Positions 1 to 6,420 of a DNA stretch of 25,154 nucleotides are shown one piece after another. Within the stretch, counting starts at the first letter, position 1. Each line of letters starts with the position of its first letter. A model generated the notes under the pieces. It did not search any database. It was not told the DNA's origin and saw only the letters and a list, made by a program, of their open reading frames with translations. Made by a program: the position numbers and the translations under genes. Source of the DNA: a virus; the IMG/VR virus record IMGVR_UViG_3300037245_000688, positions 1 to 25,154 of that record. One strand, written 5' to 3'.

Positions 1-144
1 AAAAATGATGACAAGACTTTTACAGTTATTGACTCTAGTGGTAAGCAGTATAGAGACTTGAAGATCAATTATGGGAGTACATATATAACGAAGGACGGTA
101 AAGCAATAAAATTTACAGGTAACACCGTGAGGATAGAGCAATGA
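1..144 (+). CDS. 3' end of an unidentified early phage gene (partial)
   Basis: The window opens inside an open frame that runs for 47 codons to a TGA at 142-144. The visible C-terminus is hydrophilic, rich in Lys, Asp and Thr, and alternates polar and beta-branched residues (for example TFTVIDSSGK), suggesting a small beta-rich fold. No family is recognised from this fragment. The stop overlaps the start of the next gene (ATGA at 141-144), so it belongs to the same rightward operon as ninG. Its true start lies outside the window. Confidence 0.6.
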   Translation, partial: KNDDKTFTVIDSSGKQYRDLKINYGSTYITKDGKAIKFTGNTVRIEQ

Positions 145-230
145 TTGATTGGGTATATGCAACTTATTTAGCAATAATGTTTAGTGTCATTATAGCTGTG
201 AAGTTATGGCTAATGTGGCGTTCAAGATAA
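141..230 (+). CDS. 29-aa single-pass membrane peptide
   Basis: An ATG at 141 overlaps the stop of the preceding gene (ATGA) and opens a 29-codon frame ending in TAA at 228-230. The product begins MIDWVYATYLAIMFSVIIAV and is almost all hydrophobic, ending in a basic tail (KLWLMWRSR). That pattern fits a one-helix membrane peptide with its C-terminus inside. No family is assigned. The coupled start and the position in a compact operon are the main reasons to think it is translated; composition alone would not prove a gene this short. Confidence 0.45.
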   Translation: MIDWVYATYLAIMFSVIIAVKLWLMWRSR

Positions 231-281
231 TGGATATTGTTTTTATTTCGTTAACTATATGGTTGAAGTGGAGAGCAGCAA

Positions 282-458
282 ATGATAAGAAAAAAGCGCA
301 AAGAGAAGGGATTGACCCAAGAGAAATTAGCCTTGATGGTAGGCTCTATGTCCCAAACTCATTTGAGCCTTTATGAACTTGGTAAACGCAAGGCATCAGA
401 TACAACATTGAAGCGTATAGCTTTACAACTTGATTGTGATATGGGGGATTTGAAATGA
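282..458 (+). CDS. Small Cro/C1-type helix-turn-helix protein (58 aa)
   Basis: This 58-aa protein is little more than one XRE (Cro/C1) helix-turn-helix domain. Visible features are a basic N-terminus (MIRKKRKEK), the helix-2/helix-3 signature GLTQEKLALMVG, then SQTHLSLYELGKRKAS, which matches the usual 'SqxhIsxyExGkrxPs' part, followed by TLKRIALQLDCD, the usual helix 4 'tLxkiAxaLgvs'. It is probably a DNA-binding regulator. The ATG at 282 follows a GGAGAG ribosome-binding site about 6 bases upstream. The stop overlaps the start of the next small gene. Its operator cannot be read from the window. As an isolated domain it may act as a Cro-like repressor or a nin-region accessory regulator. Confidence 0.75.
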   Translation: MIRKKRKEKGLTQEKLALMVGSMSQTHLSLYELGKRKASDTTLKRIALQLDCDMGDLK

Positions 459-523
459 GCTATTTAATATGCGCCTACTGCTGGGAATACAAAGAGAAGT
501 GTACTTGTAAGGAGGGTAAATGA
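455..523 (+). CDS. 22-aa cysteine-rich peptide (possible zinc knuckle)
   Basis: The frame starts at an ATG overlapping the stop of the HTH gene (ATGA, 455-458), and its own stop overlaps the start of ninG (ATGA, 520-523). The 22-aa product contains CAYC, then six residues, then CTC: four cysteines spaced like a minimal zinc-binding site. The double translational coupling argues that it is a real gene. Tiny Cys-rich proteins are common in phage early operons, but this one cannot be assigned to a named family. Confidence 0.5.
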   Translation: MSYLICAYCWEYKEKCTCKEGK

Positions 524-1134
524 AAGCTCGCGAAAGGACTTGCAAGGCTCCTGACTGCTCTAATAAGTTCACCCCTTATACGTCCATGATAGTTTGGTGT
601 AGTGTAGATTGTGCTTATGTAATATCCCAAAAGAGAGAGGATAATAAGGCTCGAAAGAAGGCAGCTACACAGAAGAAACTTGATAAAGTAGAGCGGCAAG
701 TGTTTAAGAAGCGTAAGTTGGCTATAAAGCCCCGTACTAAGATACTCAATGAGGCTCAGGCAGCTTTTAACGAATTTATAAGATATAGGGATAAGGATCA
801 ACTTTGCATCAACACAGGGGAGTGGGTGAGCTGGGATGGCAACGATAGCGATGCTGCTCATTATGTCAGCCGTAGAGCTAATGGAGCAATGCGGTTTGAT
901 TTGAGGAATGTTAATAAATCGACAAAGAAGGGGAATAATGATCAAGAGACATATATTCATGATTACCGTGAGAATCTGATTATTAAGTTAGGGCCAGAAA
1001 GGTTTGCTAAGTTTGAAGCAGACTGTAAATATTATAAGATCAATAAAAGAACTTTCAATAAAGTTTACTTGGAACGAATCAAGGTTATATTTAGGAAGAA
1101 GAAGCGAGTTTTAATGAAACTTAGAGGCGACTAA
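520..1134 (+). CDS. ninG: NinG/Rap-like recombination protein
   Basis: The 204-aa product matches the NinG (Rap) family of lambdoid phages in length and domain order. NinG promotes phage recombination, and lambda Rap acts as a structure-specific endonuclease on branched DNA. Seen here: an N-terminal Cys4 site (C8, C13, C27, C31) with the typical WCSxxC context; a Lys/Arg-rich linker; the family core LAIKPRTKILNEAQAAFNEF followed by IRYRDKDQLC; and AHYVSRRANGAMRFDLRNVN, corresponding to the 'aGHYrxxxaxpxlRfxexNihxQ' segment. Compared with lambda NinG as I remember it, the central CxxC pairs are missing: 'CISCG' is CINTG here, and the region after RNVN lacks the second CxxC. The start overlaps the preceding gene. 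Function by family is well supported; activity despite the lost cysteines is uncertain. Confidence 0.85.
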   Translation: MKARERTCKAPDCSNKFTPYTSMIVWCSVDCAYVISQKREDNKARKKAATQKKLDKVERQVFKKRKLAIKPRTKILNEAQAAFNEFIRYRDKDQLCINTGEWVSWDGNDSDAAHYVSRRANGAMRFDLRNVNKSTKKGNNDQETYIHDYRENLIIKLGPERFAKFEADCKYYKINKRTFNKVYLERIKVIFRKKKRVLMKLRGD

Positions 1135-1295
1135 TGGAAGAATATATAGGATCACTAATCCCAGTAATCATGATACTGTCAGTCTTTGCATGGTATAGCC
1201 GTAAAAATATCAGGCAGTGGATTAAAGACCAAGAGTTTAAGTTCTGGTTTAAGCTGTTAATTAAAGTGTGTAATAGAGATAAAAGGGATTATTAA
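1134..1295 (+). CDS. 53-aa single-pass membrane protein
   Basis: The ATG at 1134 overlaps the ninG stop (TAATG), which supports translation. The product has a short acidic N-terminus, one hydrophobic helix (roughly residues 5-21, GSLIPVIMILSVFAWY), and a basic C-terminal half with a second amphipathic stretch (KFWFKLLIKVC). It looks like a type of small phage membrane protein with the C-terminus in the cytoplasm. No family is recognised. It is the last gene of the rightward operon, and its stop overlaps the stop of the leftward late operon by 4 bases. Confidence 0.55.
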   Translation: MEEYIGSLIPVIMILSVFAWYSRKNIRQWIKDQEFKFWFKLLIKVCNRDKRDY

Positions 1296-1298
1296 TCC
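1286..1298 (-). terminator. Palindrome at the convergent stop codons, possible weak terminator
   Basis: GGATTATTAATCC is a perfect inverted repeat (GGATTA, one base, TAATCC) placed exactly over the two overlapping stop codons of the convergent operons. Read on the - strand it is followed by CTTTTATCTC, a weak U-rich tail; on the + strand no U-run follows. It may act as a weak terminator for the late operon. The stem is short and AT-rich, so this is tentative. Confidence 0.3.
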
Positions 1299-1558
1299 AA
1301 TGTCTCTACAGCATGACTTTCTTTATAGGCTGCTAGGGCTAAAGTGGCTAGAGTTAAAATCATTCCCATAGCCTGGACTTTGATATCATCACTAGCAAGC
1401 ATGAAAGTATAAGCTGCGCCGGTTCCTGTTAATGTTGCCAGAACAGTAGTTGCATTAGTTTTAGATTTCAGATTCTTGTTATCGATTAAACGTGAACCTA
1501 TACCGATTGCTAAATTAATTAAAGGACTCATCTCTTTTTTTCTCCGCTTATGACCCAT
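1292..1558 (-). CDS. Holin candidate with two possible starts
   Basis: The 88-aa product has two hydrophobic helices (about residues 36-56, ATTVLATLTGTGAAYTFMLA, and about 62-82, VQAMGMILTLATLALAAY) joined by a short polar turn. Its neighbour upstream is a cell-wall peptidase. Size, topology and position fit a class II holin, which would form holes in the inner membrane at lysis. Its ATG at 1558 overlaps the peptidase stop (TAATG), with GAGGTGG just upstream. A second in-frame ATG at 1531 is preceded by GGAG (about 10 bases) and would give a 79-aa form lacking a very basic leader (MGHKRRKKE). That resembles the lambda S107/S105 arrangement. The holin role is inferred from context and topology; no catalytic motif exists to confirm it. 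Confidence 0.55.
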   Translation of the reverse strand: MGHKRRKKEMSPLINLAIGIGSRLIDNKNLKSKTNATTVLATLTGTGAAYTFMLASDDIKVQAMGMILTLATLALAAYKESHAVETLD

Positions 1559-1899
1559 TACCACCTCGCTTTAGTGTTTCTAGAGTCGATGTGAACAAAA
1601 GTTTTATATAATCCGAACCCATATCTATCAGGGTATTTATCACACAAATAATCGTATACTTTTTTAGGATCGTCAAGAGGTAGGTCTATAGCTCTACACT
1701 TTGGATGCTGTGAATCAGGAGAGCCGCCTACCATTCTATTATGGGGCTTACATCTACAGGCACTAGTGGGCGTTATAGGGTGTCTAGCGTAGTCTCTAAC
1801 CTCGTCAGCTATCTTAAGTGCTATGATGTCCATCGTATCTAACCCACAACCACAAGAACATGCCATTTCGGCACGAGTAAAATGCTTGGATATTTTCAT
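1558..1899 (-). CDS. Endolysin-type M15 peptidase (D-Ala-D-Ala/peptidoglycan endopeptidase)
   Basis: This 113-aa protein has the layout of a phage peptidase of the M15 group (PF08291-like), zinc enzymes that cut peptide bonds in peptidoglycan. Visible zinc-site motifs are SQHPKCRAID (H65 and D72, the HxxxxxxD signature) and FVHID (H103, with D105). The N-terminal KISKHFTRAEMACSCGCG matches the usual start of the family ('lSxhFtraEfaCkcgCG'), and TSACRCKPHNRMVGGSPDSQ is the conserved 'SgyRcpxhNxxVGGaxxSqH' region. No signal peptide is present, so release through a holin is expected. It overlaps the DUF1353 gene by 4 bases and the holin candidate by 1. It probably serves as the phage endolysin. 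Confidence 0.85.
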   Translation of the reverse strand: MKISKHFTRAEMACSCGCGLDTMDIIALKIADEVRDYARHPITPTSACRCKPHNRMVGGSPDSQHPKCRAIDLPLDDPKKVYDYLCDKYPDRYGFGLYKTFVHIDSRNTKARW

Positions 1900-2297
1900 T
1901 TTTTCTGCCCTATTCTCTTCTTAACCATTATGGCCTGATAGAATAATCGCCGGGTGAGTTTATTATTAGAATCTTCATGTTTCATTAGATCCCTAAACCA
2001 TACCGCTGCCTCTTTCCACGTTAACTTTCTTTTATCACCTTTGTTATTATAGACATAAATTCTATCAACGAATTGCCCACACCATAAATCATGACATAAA
2101 GCCTTCCACCCATAATCTTTATCAAAGGGTTTCCATATAAATTGAAATATCTTAGGAATACTAGCCCCGTCCGTTTCAGAGTTCTTAGGGATAACACAAT
2201 ACCAATCACCCCGGCGGACGGTAAACTCTTCAGCGTTCATCATACGACCTGAATATAGGTTATGAGGTATTAAGTTTGTGTTACCTGTTATAATCAT
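1896..2297 (-). CDS. DUF1353 family phage protein
   Basis: The 133-aa product carries the DUF1353 (PF07087) hallmarks: ETDGASIP near residues 41-48, a following 'P...YGWKALCHDLW' with H69-D70, and a C-terminal helix (WKEAAVWFRDLM) matching the 'kraDxxFxxxM' segment. DUF1353 proteins are common in tailed phages, often near lysis or tail genes, and have no settled function. No signal peptide or membrane helix is seen. It overlaps both neighbours by ATGA, so translation is coupled with the peptidase downstream. Family assignment is good; role unknown. Confidence 0.75.
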   Translation of the reverse strand: MIITGNTNLIPHNLYSGRMMNAEEFTVRRGDWYCVIPKNSETDGASIPKIFQFIWKPFDKDYGWKALCHDLWCGQFVDRIYVYNNKGDKRKLTWKEAAVWFRDLMKHEDSNNKLTRRLFYQAIMVKKRIGQKK

Positions 2298-2617
2298 GCC
2301 GCACTTATAACCCCTGAATTATCTACAGATACAATCCAGACTTTCCCATCTGGAGACTTTAAAGTAATACTAGAGACTGCTTTCTCTGGTGAGTACGGCT
2401 GAATTTCTAACAGTGCTTCAGAAGCTGAAAAATCACTAACTCCGTCATTCCAAACAATATCACCGCTCGTTAGCAATGTTTTTAAGTCAGCACTTTCTTG
2501 AATATCACTAAGAGTTCTAGTAACTGCTTCATACTGATCATTTGATGGAATCCGCATTCCTCCGAGATCAGTAATTCTAATTTCTGCGCTTGTAGTGTTT
2601 TTAAAATTAATAGTCAT
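2294..2617 (-). CDS. Small tail-fibre-associated protein, paralogue of the next gene's N-terminus
   Basis: The 107-aa product aligns through residues 4-70 with the N-terminal 75 residues of the protein encoded at 2625-3260: both share KNTT, GMRIP, QY-A, TRTL, LTSGD, and NDG followed by D-S. After this module its C-terminus (ITLKSPDGKVWIVSVDNSG) is a beta motif often found at the end of phage tail-fibre-linked proteins. It has no membrane segments and looks like a small beta-rich structural protein. AGGTG 5 bases upstream supports the ATG at 2617. It may attach to or chaperone the fibre tips encoded just upstream. The role is inferred from the shared module and location. Confidence 0.6.
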   Translation of the reverse strand: MTINFKNTTSAEIRITDLGGMRIPSNDQYEAVTRTLSDIQESADLKTLLTSGDIVWNDGVSDFSASEALLEIQPYSPEKAVSSITLKSPDGKVWIVSVDNSGVISAA

Positions 2618-2624
2618 TTAACAC

Positions 2625-3260
2625 CTATTTCCTATACTTCAAAAAGAGTGAGATATTTGGGTTTTGTGTGCTTGAGCCCGAACTGACTACAAACACATGT
2701 ATGCGGTCACCAGCGTTTAAATCAATATCTTTCGTATTGTCAAGAATACTGCCTGAATCGAAATTGACTGTATCGACATCAGTACCGTTAACTTCAATGT
2801 TAAATCCTTTTGTTATATTACCACCCGTAGAACTACCCACAACTGCAATCAGCGTACAATCATTTCTGACGCTATAACCCGAATCATTGTCACTAATGTC
2901 ACCCATTAATTTAAGATATTCATTATCAGCACCGCCACTAGTACCAAATTCATATATTAGCTCTGTGATTGATAATAGTTTTTGCCGAGCACTATCATAA
3001 ACATATTCAACGTCTTCATTGTTAAGTCCTAGCATTACTGTTGTGGCCTCAGGAAGTGATAGGTCGTCTGTACCGTCATTTAGGATGACATCTCCACTCG
3101 TTAGGAATGTTAGTAGATCATCACTTTGTAAAAGGTCTTCTAATGTTCTTGTGTTTGACGCATCATATTGGCTGCTCGCTGGTATACGCATTCCTGCAAG
3201 GTCGTTAATCTGAATATCACTAAGAGTCGTGTTTTTAAGTATAACTGTATGTTGTGGCAT
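2625..3260 (-). CDS. Modular tail-fibre protein (211 aa)
   Basis: This protein is visibly made of two modules. Residues 1-78 resemble the whole N-terminal part of the next gene's product (GMRIP, TRTL, LTSGD, NDG). Residues from about 85 to 211 resemble the C-terminus of the 613-aa fibre upstream: Y-YDS-R-K-LS, then NEYL with a GD pair, then I-VNGT or the equivalent, and a closing F-K-R. The shared C-terminal region begins with the VYDSARQKLLS motif known from phage tail fibres and is beta-rich. It probably contributes to host recognition as a fibre tip or accessory fibre. AGGATA upstream of the ATG at 3260 supports the start. Function is inferred from sequence shared with the neighbouring anchor-bearing protein. 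Confidence 0.65.
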   Translation of the reverse strand: MPQHTVILKNTTLSDIQINDLAGMRIPASSQYDASNTRTLEDLLQSDDLLTFLTSGDVILNDGTDDLSLPEATTVMLGLNNEDVEYVYDSARQKLLSITELIYEFGTSGGADNEYLKLMGDISDNDSGYSVRNDCTLIAVVGSSTGGNITKGFNIEVNGTDVDTVNFDSGSILDNTKDIDLNAGDRIHVFVVSSGSSTQNPNISLFLKYRK

Positions 3261-3263
3261 AAT

Positions 3264-5105
3264 TTATATCCTGCGTTTCACAAAAATAATTGCATATGGA
3301 TCATCTACCTCTGAACCTGAAGGTTGAGCAAATAGATTTATAGTTTCACCAGCTTCTGCATCTAAATTCAATGTACTATTAGATATTATACTAGAAGATG
3401 TCGCTATTGTAGACACCCCAGTACCATCAATCTCTATATCATAATTTTGTATGACTGAGTTAGATCCTTTCAGCGTAAACCCAACAACAGTCACATCCCA
3501 AGGAAAAATAGCTCCGCTTCCTCCGTCTCTTGCATCCCCGCCGAATCTTAAATATTCATTACCAGCCGCATTATTTTTACCGAATTGCAGCGCAACAACT
3601 TCTTGGCTTAAAAACTTTGATCTTGTTGAGTCATATGTATATAGCACACCGTCATTGCTTACATGGAACTGGCCGGGTGAAAGATCGGTTGTAGGGGTTG
3701 TTGCATTGGGTACCATTTCAAAAGAAGCTACCGTCTTACCTGTGTTATCTAACTTAACAGCACCTAGAGTATTATCAACAACAATACTGGCTCCTGACTC
3801 ATAAGATTCTTGCAAGTTGCTAGAAGTAACCCCCCATACTGTATCATTATAAAATTCAGGTCTTTTAGTTGAAGTGTTGTATATCTCCAGACCCTCTGAT
3901 GGGGAAGATATAGCATCCCTTTGCGTTGTGGTCATTCTAGGAGGTAATACACCTTGTGTAGTTGAATCAATTTGAAACTTGGCTGAGGCATCAGGGGAGG
4001 CGGTACCTACAGCCACCTGACCCAACCCGTTAACCAATAAACGTGTATTATCTGTATTGTCAGTAACTCTAAAATTGGTTGCTGTGGTATCTGTCGCCAG
4101 CTTCATGACAGTTCCACCCGTAACATTGGTGTTAATTAGAGTAAAATCACCTTTCTTGCTGGTAAAGTCAGTTTTAGACCCATCAGATTCCATCGTAAAA
4201 TCAGAACTAGATTTAATACTAAAGACCCCATTGTCTAGACATACCGTAGTATTACCAAAGGAATCGACATCAAATTGTGGCACATTAGAATTATTGTTCA
4301 CTTTAAATGATGCACTACCGTCTGCTGTACCTAGTCTTACTATGTAATTACTTGTAGAGAGGCTGGCCATTTCCATAACTAGATTTATAGAATCAAAAGA
4401 AATATTAAAATCTTGGCTATCTCCCCAGCTTACCTTTGTATCATCCAGTAATTGAACCTCACCATCACCAGTAGGATCAAATATAAAGTTTGCATTACCT
4501 GTAAATACGCTGCCGACATTTGTCTGAATTGCATTAGTTGGTCCGCTTGGTGTTGCTGAGGGGCTTATCCATGCACTACCATTGTAAAAATCTAATGTTT
4601 TAGTAGTCGTATTGTAAATTAACCATCTTTCCAAAGGAGTCCCGATTGCATCCCTTTGGGCAGTTGTTAAGCCGTTTAATAGAAGGCCTCTTATAATAGA
4701 ATTCATTTCAATAGAATCTAAAGATATATCAGCGTCTAAGTTAACAATAGGTATTGAAGCTGTACCGGCTACATTTGTATTTGTGCCGGGGCCAATACCG
4801 CTGACACCACCCTCTAGATTCACACTTACAGGGCTAGTTAATAATGGAGCGCCTTGATCGTCTAGCCATTGAATGGTATATGAGAAATTTACATACAGGT
4901 TGATTGGTTCGCCTGTAGCAGGGTCAATAGGTCTTCCATTGAAATCTAAAGTTAAGGGTGTGATAACGGCTTGCGTATAATCTTTATCACTATAGACCGT
5001 TACAGGGCTTGTGAGTGGATCAGTATCAACCGCACCTACAAACACTTGGCCGGATTTAGGTAGTTGACCGTTATTTATTTGCTGGATGTCTAGTATAGCT
5101 GCCAT
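3264..5105 (-). CDS. Tail fibre with P22 tailspike-like head-binding domain
   Basis: The 613-aa product starts with a domain like the P22 gp9 N-terminal head-binding domain (PF09008-like): GQVFVGAVDTDPLTSPVTVY, then a 'PLTLDFNGRP' segment and a closing strand pair around YTIQWLDDQGAPL. That domain fixes a trimeric spike to the tail hub. The middle contains two copies of a fibre motif, TTAQRDAIGTPLERWLIYNT and TTTQRDAISSPSEGLEIYNT, each followed by FYN and W. The C-terminus (about 490-613) is the YTYDSTRSKFLS module also found in the 211-aa neighbour. No pectate-lyase-like beta-helix or catalytic motif is recognised, so it looks like a receptor-binding fibre rather than an enzyme spike. Start and anchor are convincing; the receptor is unknown. 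Confidence 0.8.
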   Translation of the reverse strand: MAAILDIQQINNGQLPKSGQVFVGAVDTDPLTSPVTVYSDKDYTQAVITPLTLDFNGRPIDPATGEPINLYVNFSYTIQWLDDQGAPLLTSPVSVNLEGGVSGIGPGTNTNVAGTASIPIVNLDADISLDSIEMNSIIRGLLLNGLTTAQRDAIGTPLERWLIYNTTTKTLDFYNGSAWISPSATPSGPTNAIQTNVGSVFTGNANFIFDPTGDGEVQLLDDTKVSWGDSQDFNISFDSINLVMEMASLSTSNYIVRLGTADGSASFKVNNNSNVPQFDVDSFGNTTVCLDNGVFSIKSSSDFTMESDGSKTDFTSKKGDFTLINTNVTGGTVMKLATDTTATNFRVTDNTDNTRLLVNGLGQVAVGTASPDASAKFQIDSTTQGVLPPRMTTTQRDAISSPSEGLEIYNTSTKRPEFYNDTVWGVTSSNLQESYESGASIVVDNTLGAVKLDNTGKTVASFEMVPNATTPTTDLSPGQFHVSNDGVLYTYDSTRSKFLSQEVVALQFGKNNAAGNEYLRFGGDARDGGSGAIFPWDVTVVGFTLKGSNSVIQNYDIEIDGTGVSTIATSSSIISNSTLNLDAEAGETINLFAQPSGSEVDDPYAIIFVKRRI

Positions 5106-5114
5106 GATTTAGCC

Positions 5115-6311
5115 TTATGTATAAATAATTACTGTGATTTTTCCATCTGCACCAGCATTGGCTACACCTGCCCCACCGCTAGTTTCTTGAGCACCAATAC
5201 CGCCGCCGCCACTATTAGCCCTTGCACTGTTTCCTATTGTAGCCCCACCTCTGCCGCCTCCAATACCACCAAGAGCAATATCTGCGCCGTTTAATTCAGG
5301 ATTAGAACCATTTCCACCAGGATAACCTGGCAAAGTAATATCTCCAGTACCCTCAGCCGCGCCCACACCGCCGCCGCCTAAATTACCACCACCACCGCCT
5401 TTAGCCGTACATACAGACCCAAACAATGTACTTCCTCCAGAACCGCCTAAGGTGGAGCCTATAGCGCCACCTGAACCAATGGTTACAGAATAACTAGCGT
5501 CTGGTGATTCAATAAATGTTCTTGTTTCGCCACCTGACCCACCACCACCGCCAGCTCTATCAGTAACAGTCACGCCATTACCGCCACCTCCAGCACCTTG
5601 GCTGATAACTTCAATAGAAGAGTTAGCAGGGGGGTTATATGTCCCTGTTGCTGTAATTTCCACTACTGATGTAGGGAGTCTTTTAAGTGCCGCTATTGCC
5701 GCAGTATTAGTAGAGATATCTGATTCAATGCTAGAAATAGCCGTATCTTCTATTCTCTGGAAGCCGTCTTGCCTCCAACCCTCACCGCCTGAGTCAAAGA
5801 AACCTGCGGGAGTACCCGTTGAAGGGGTTCCCGTTGTACCGTCTTTATGGGCATAAAATCCATCATCAGGGCCAGTTACCGTATCTTCCCAACCAGCCGA
5901 TAATGAGAGAACATAGATAGTGTCATATGCGGACAAATCTTCTAGAGGCACAATAGTAAAGTTGTTAAATGTCTGATCAACTACCGAGGATTGCTGACCT
6001 TCTGGCTCTATATGGTCTGATGTAAAATTGGCTTCCTCGTCAATAATCCCGCCATTCTCGGAAATAATCTTATAGGAGTAGCTAGTTTCATCTACCCAAG
6101 GATTTATTCGCTGCCCTGAAAGGTTTTGAAATTGGCCCAAGGAGTTAACAAAGAAAGGATTCGACGTAGTAGTCCCATTAAGCCCGTCTTTAACAGTTAA
6201 CTTATTGCTGTCAATAGTAGGGTCTAGGTTAGGCTTTCCGATATGATAAGCCGCACCATTAGCGGGCGCACCACGTGCATCATTTGTGAATTGTGCTGGT
6301 CTTATCTGCAT
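5115..6311 (-). CDS. Glycine-rich receptor-binding tail fibre/adhesin with anchor domain
   Basis: Residues 1-95 resemble the same anchor type seen in the 613-aa fibre: APANGAAYHIGKPNLDP, a 'P.FVNSLGQ' turn, and SYSYKIISENGG. A middle part (about 110-215) has short alpha/beta segments, including DDGFYAHKDG. From about 222 onward, TATGTYNPPANSSIEVISQ introduces a very glycine-rich C-terminus with repeated GGGG and GGSGG blocks, ending GADGKITVIIYT. This matches the phage Gly-rich tail domain type (PF21722-like). By analogy with polyglycine adhesin tips of some T-even-like phages, it may be the receptor-contacting tip. ATG 6311 follows AGGAAAT. It is the first fibre gene after the ejection-protein genes. 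Confidence 0.75.
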   Translation of the reverse strand: MQIRPAQFTNDARGAPANGAAYHIGKPNLDPTIDSNKLTVKDGLNGTTTSNPFFVNSLGQFQNLSGQRINPWVDETSYSYKIISENGGIIDEEANFTSDHIEPEGQQSSVVDQTFNNFTIVPLEDLSAYDTIYVLSLSAGWEDTVTGPDDGFYAHKDGTTGTPSTGTPAGFFDSGGEGWRQDGFQRIEDTAISSIESDISTNTAAIAALKRLPTSVVEITATGTYNPPANSSIEVISQGAGGGGNGVTVTDRAGGGGGSGGETRTFIESPDASYSVTIGSGGAIGSTLGGSGGSTLFGSVCTAKGGGGGNLGGGGVGAAEGTGDITLPGYPGGNGSNPELNGADIALGGIGGGRGGATIGNSARANSGGGGIGAQETSGGAGVANAGADGKITVIIYT

Positions 6312-6327
6312 TGCTCTATTTCCTGTG

Positions 6328-6420
6328 CTAATATTCGTTTATGAACTTAATACTTTTTGCTTTCTTGTTCCTAGTTTCGCCACCCGCTGCTATTTGTGTA
6401 CTAGTATTTGCATTTATTAT
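6328..6420 (-). other. Gap with an open -1 frame after the 702-aa gene
   Basis: The only sizeable gap between ejection and fibre genes (6312-6416) has no start-initiated gene. In the -1 frame relative to the upstream gene it stays open for about 31 codons to a TAG at 6328-6330. The gene's last codons read A-AAC-CCA-TAA, formally an X-XXY-YYZ slip heptamer. A slip there would add about 30 residues (including TSTQIAAGGETRNKKAK). An open frame of this length is not statistically rare, and the heptamer is not one of the efficient bacterial types. Confidence 0.2.

Noticed and set aside
230-376. A + strand frame of 48 codons starting at an ATG that overlaps the 29-aa gene's stop
   Set aside because: It lacks a ribosome-binding site and mostly overlaps, in another frame, the HTH gene that has a clear domain and a good ribosome-binding site.
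475-960. A 161-codon - strand open frame opposite ninG
   Set aside because: It is antisense to a recognised family gene, with a Leu/Ile/Ser-rich composition typical of the reverse of a Lys/Glu-rich coding strand.
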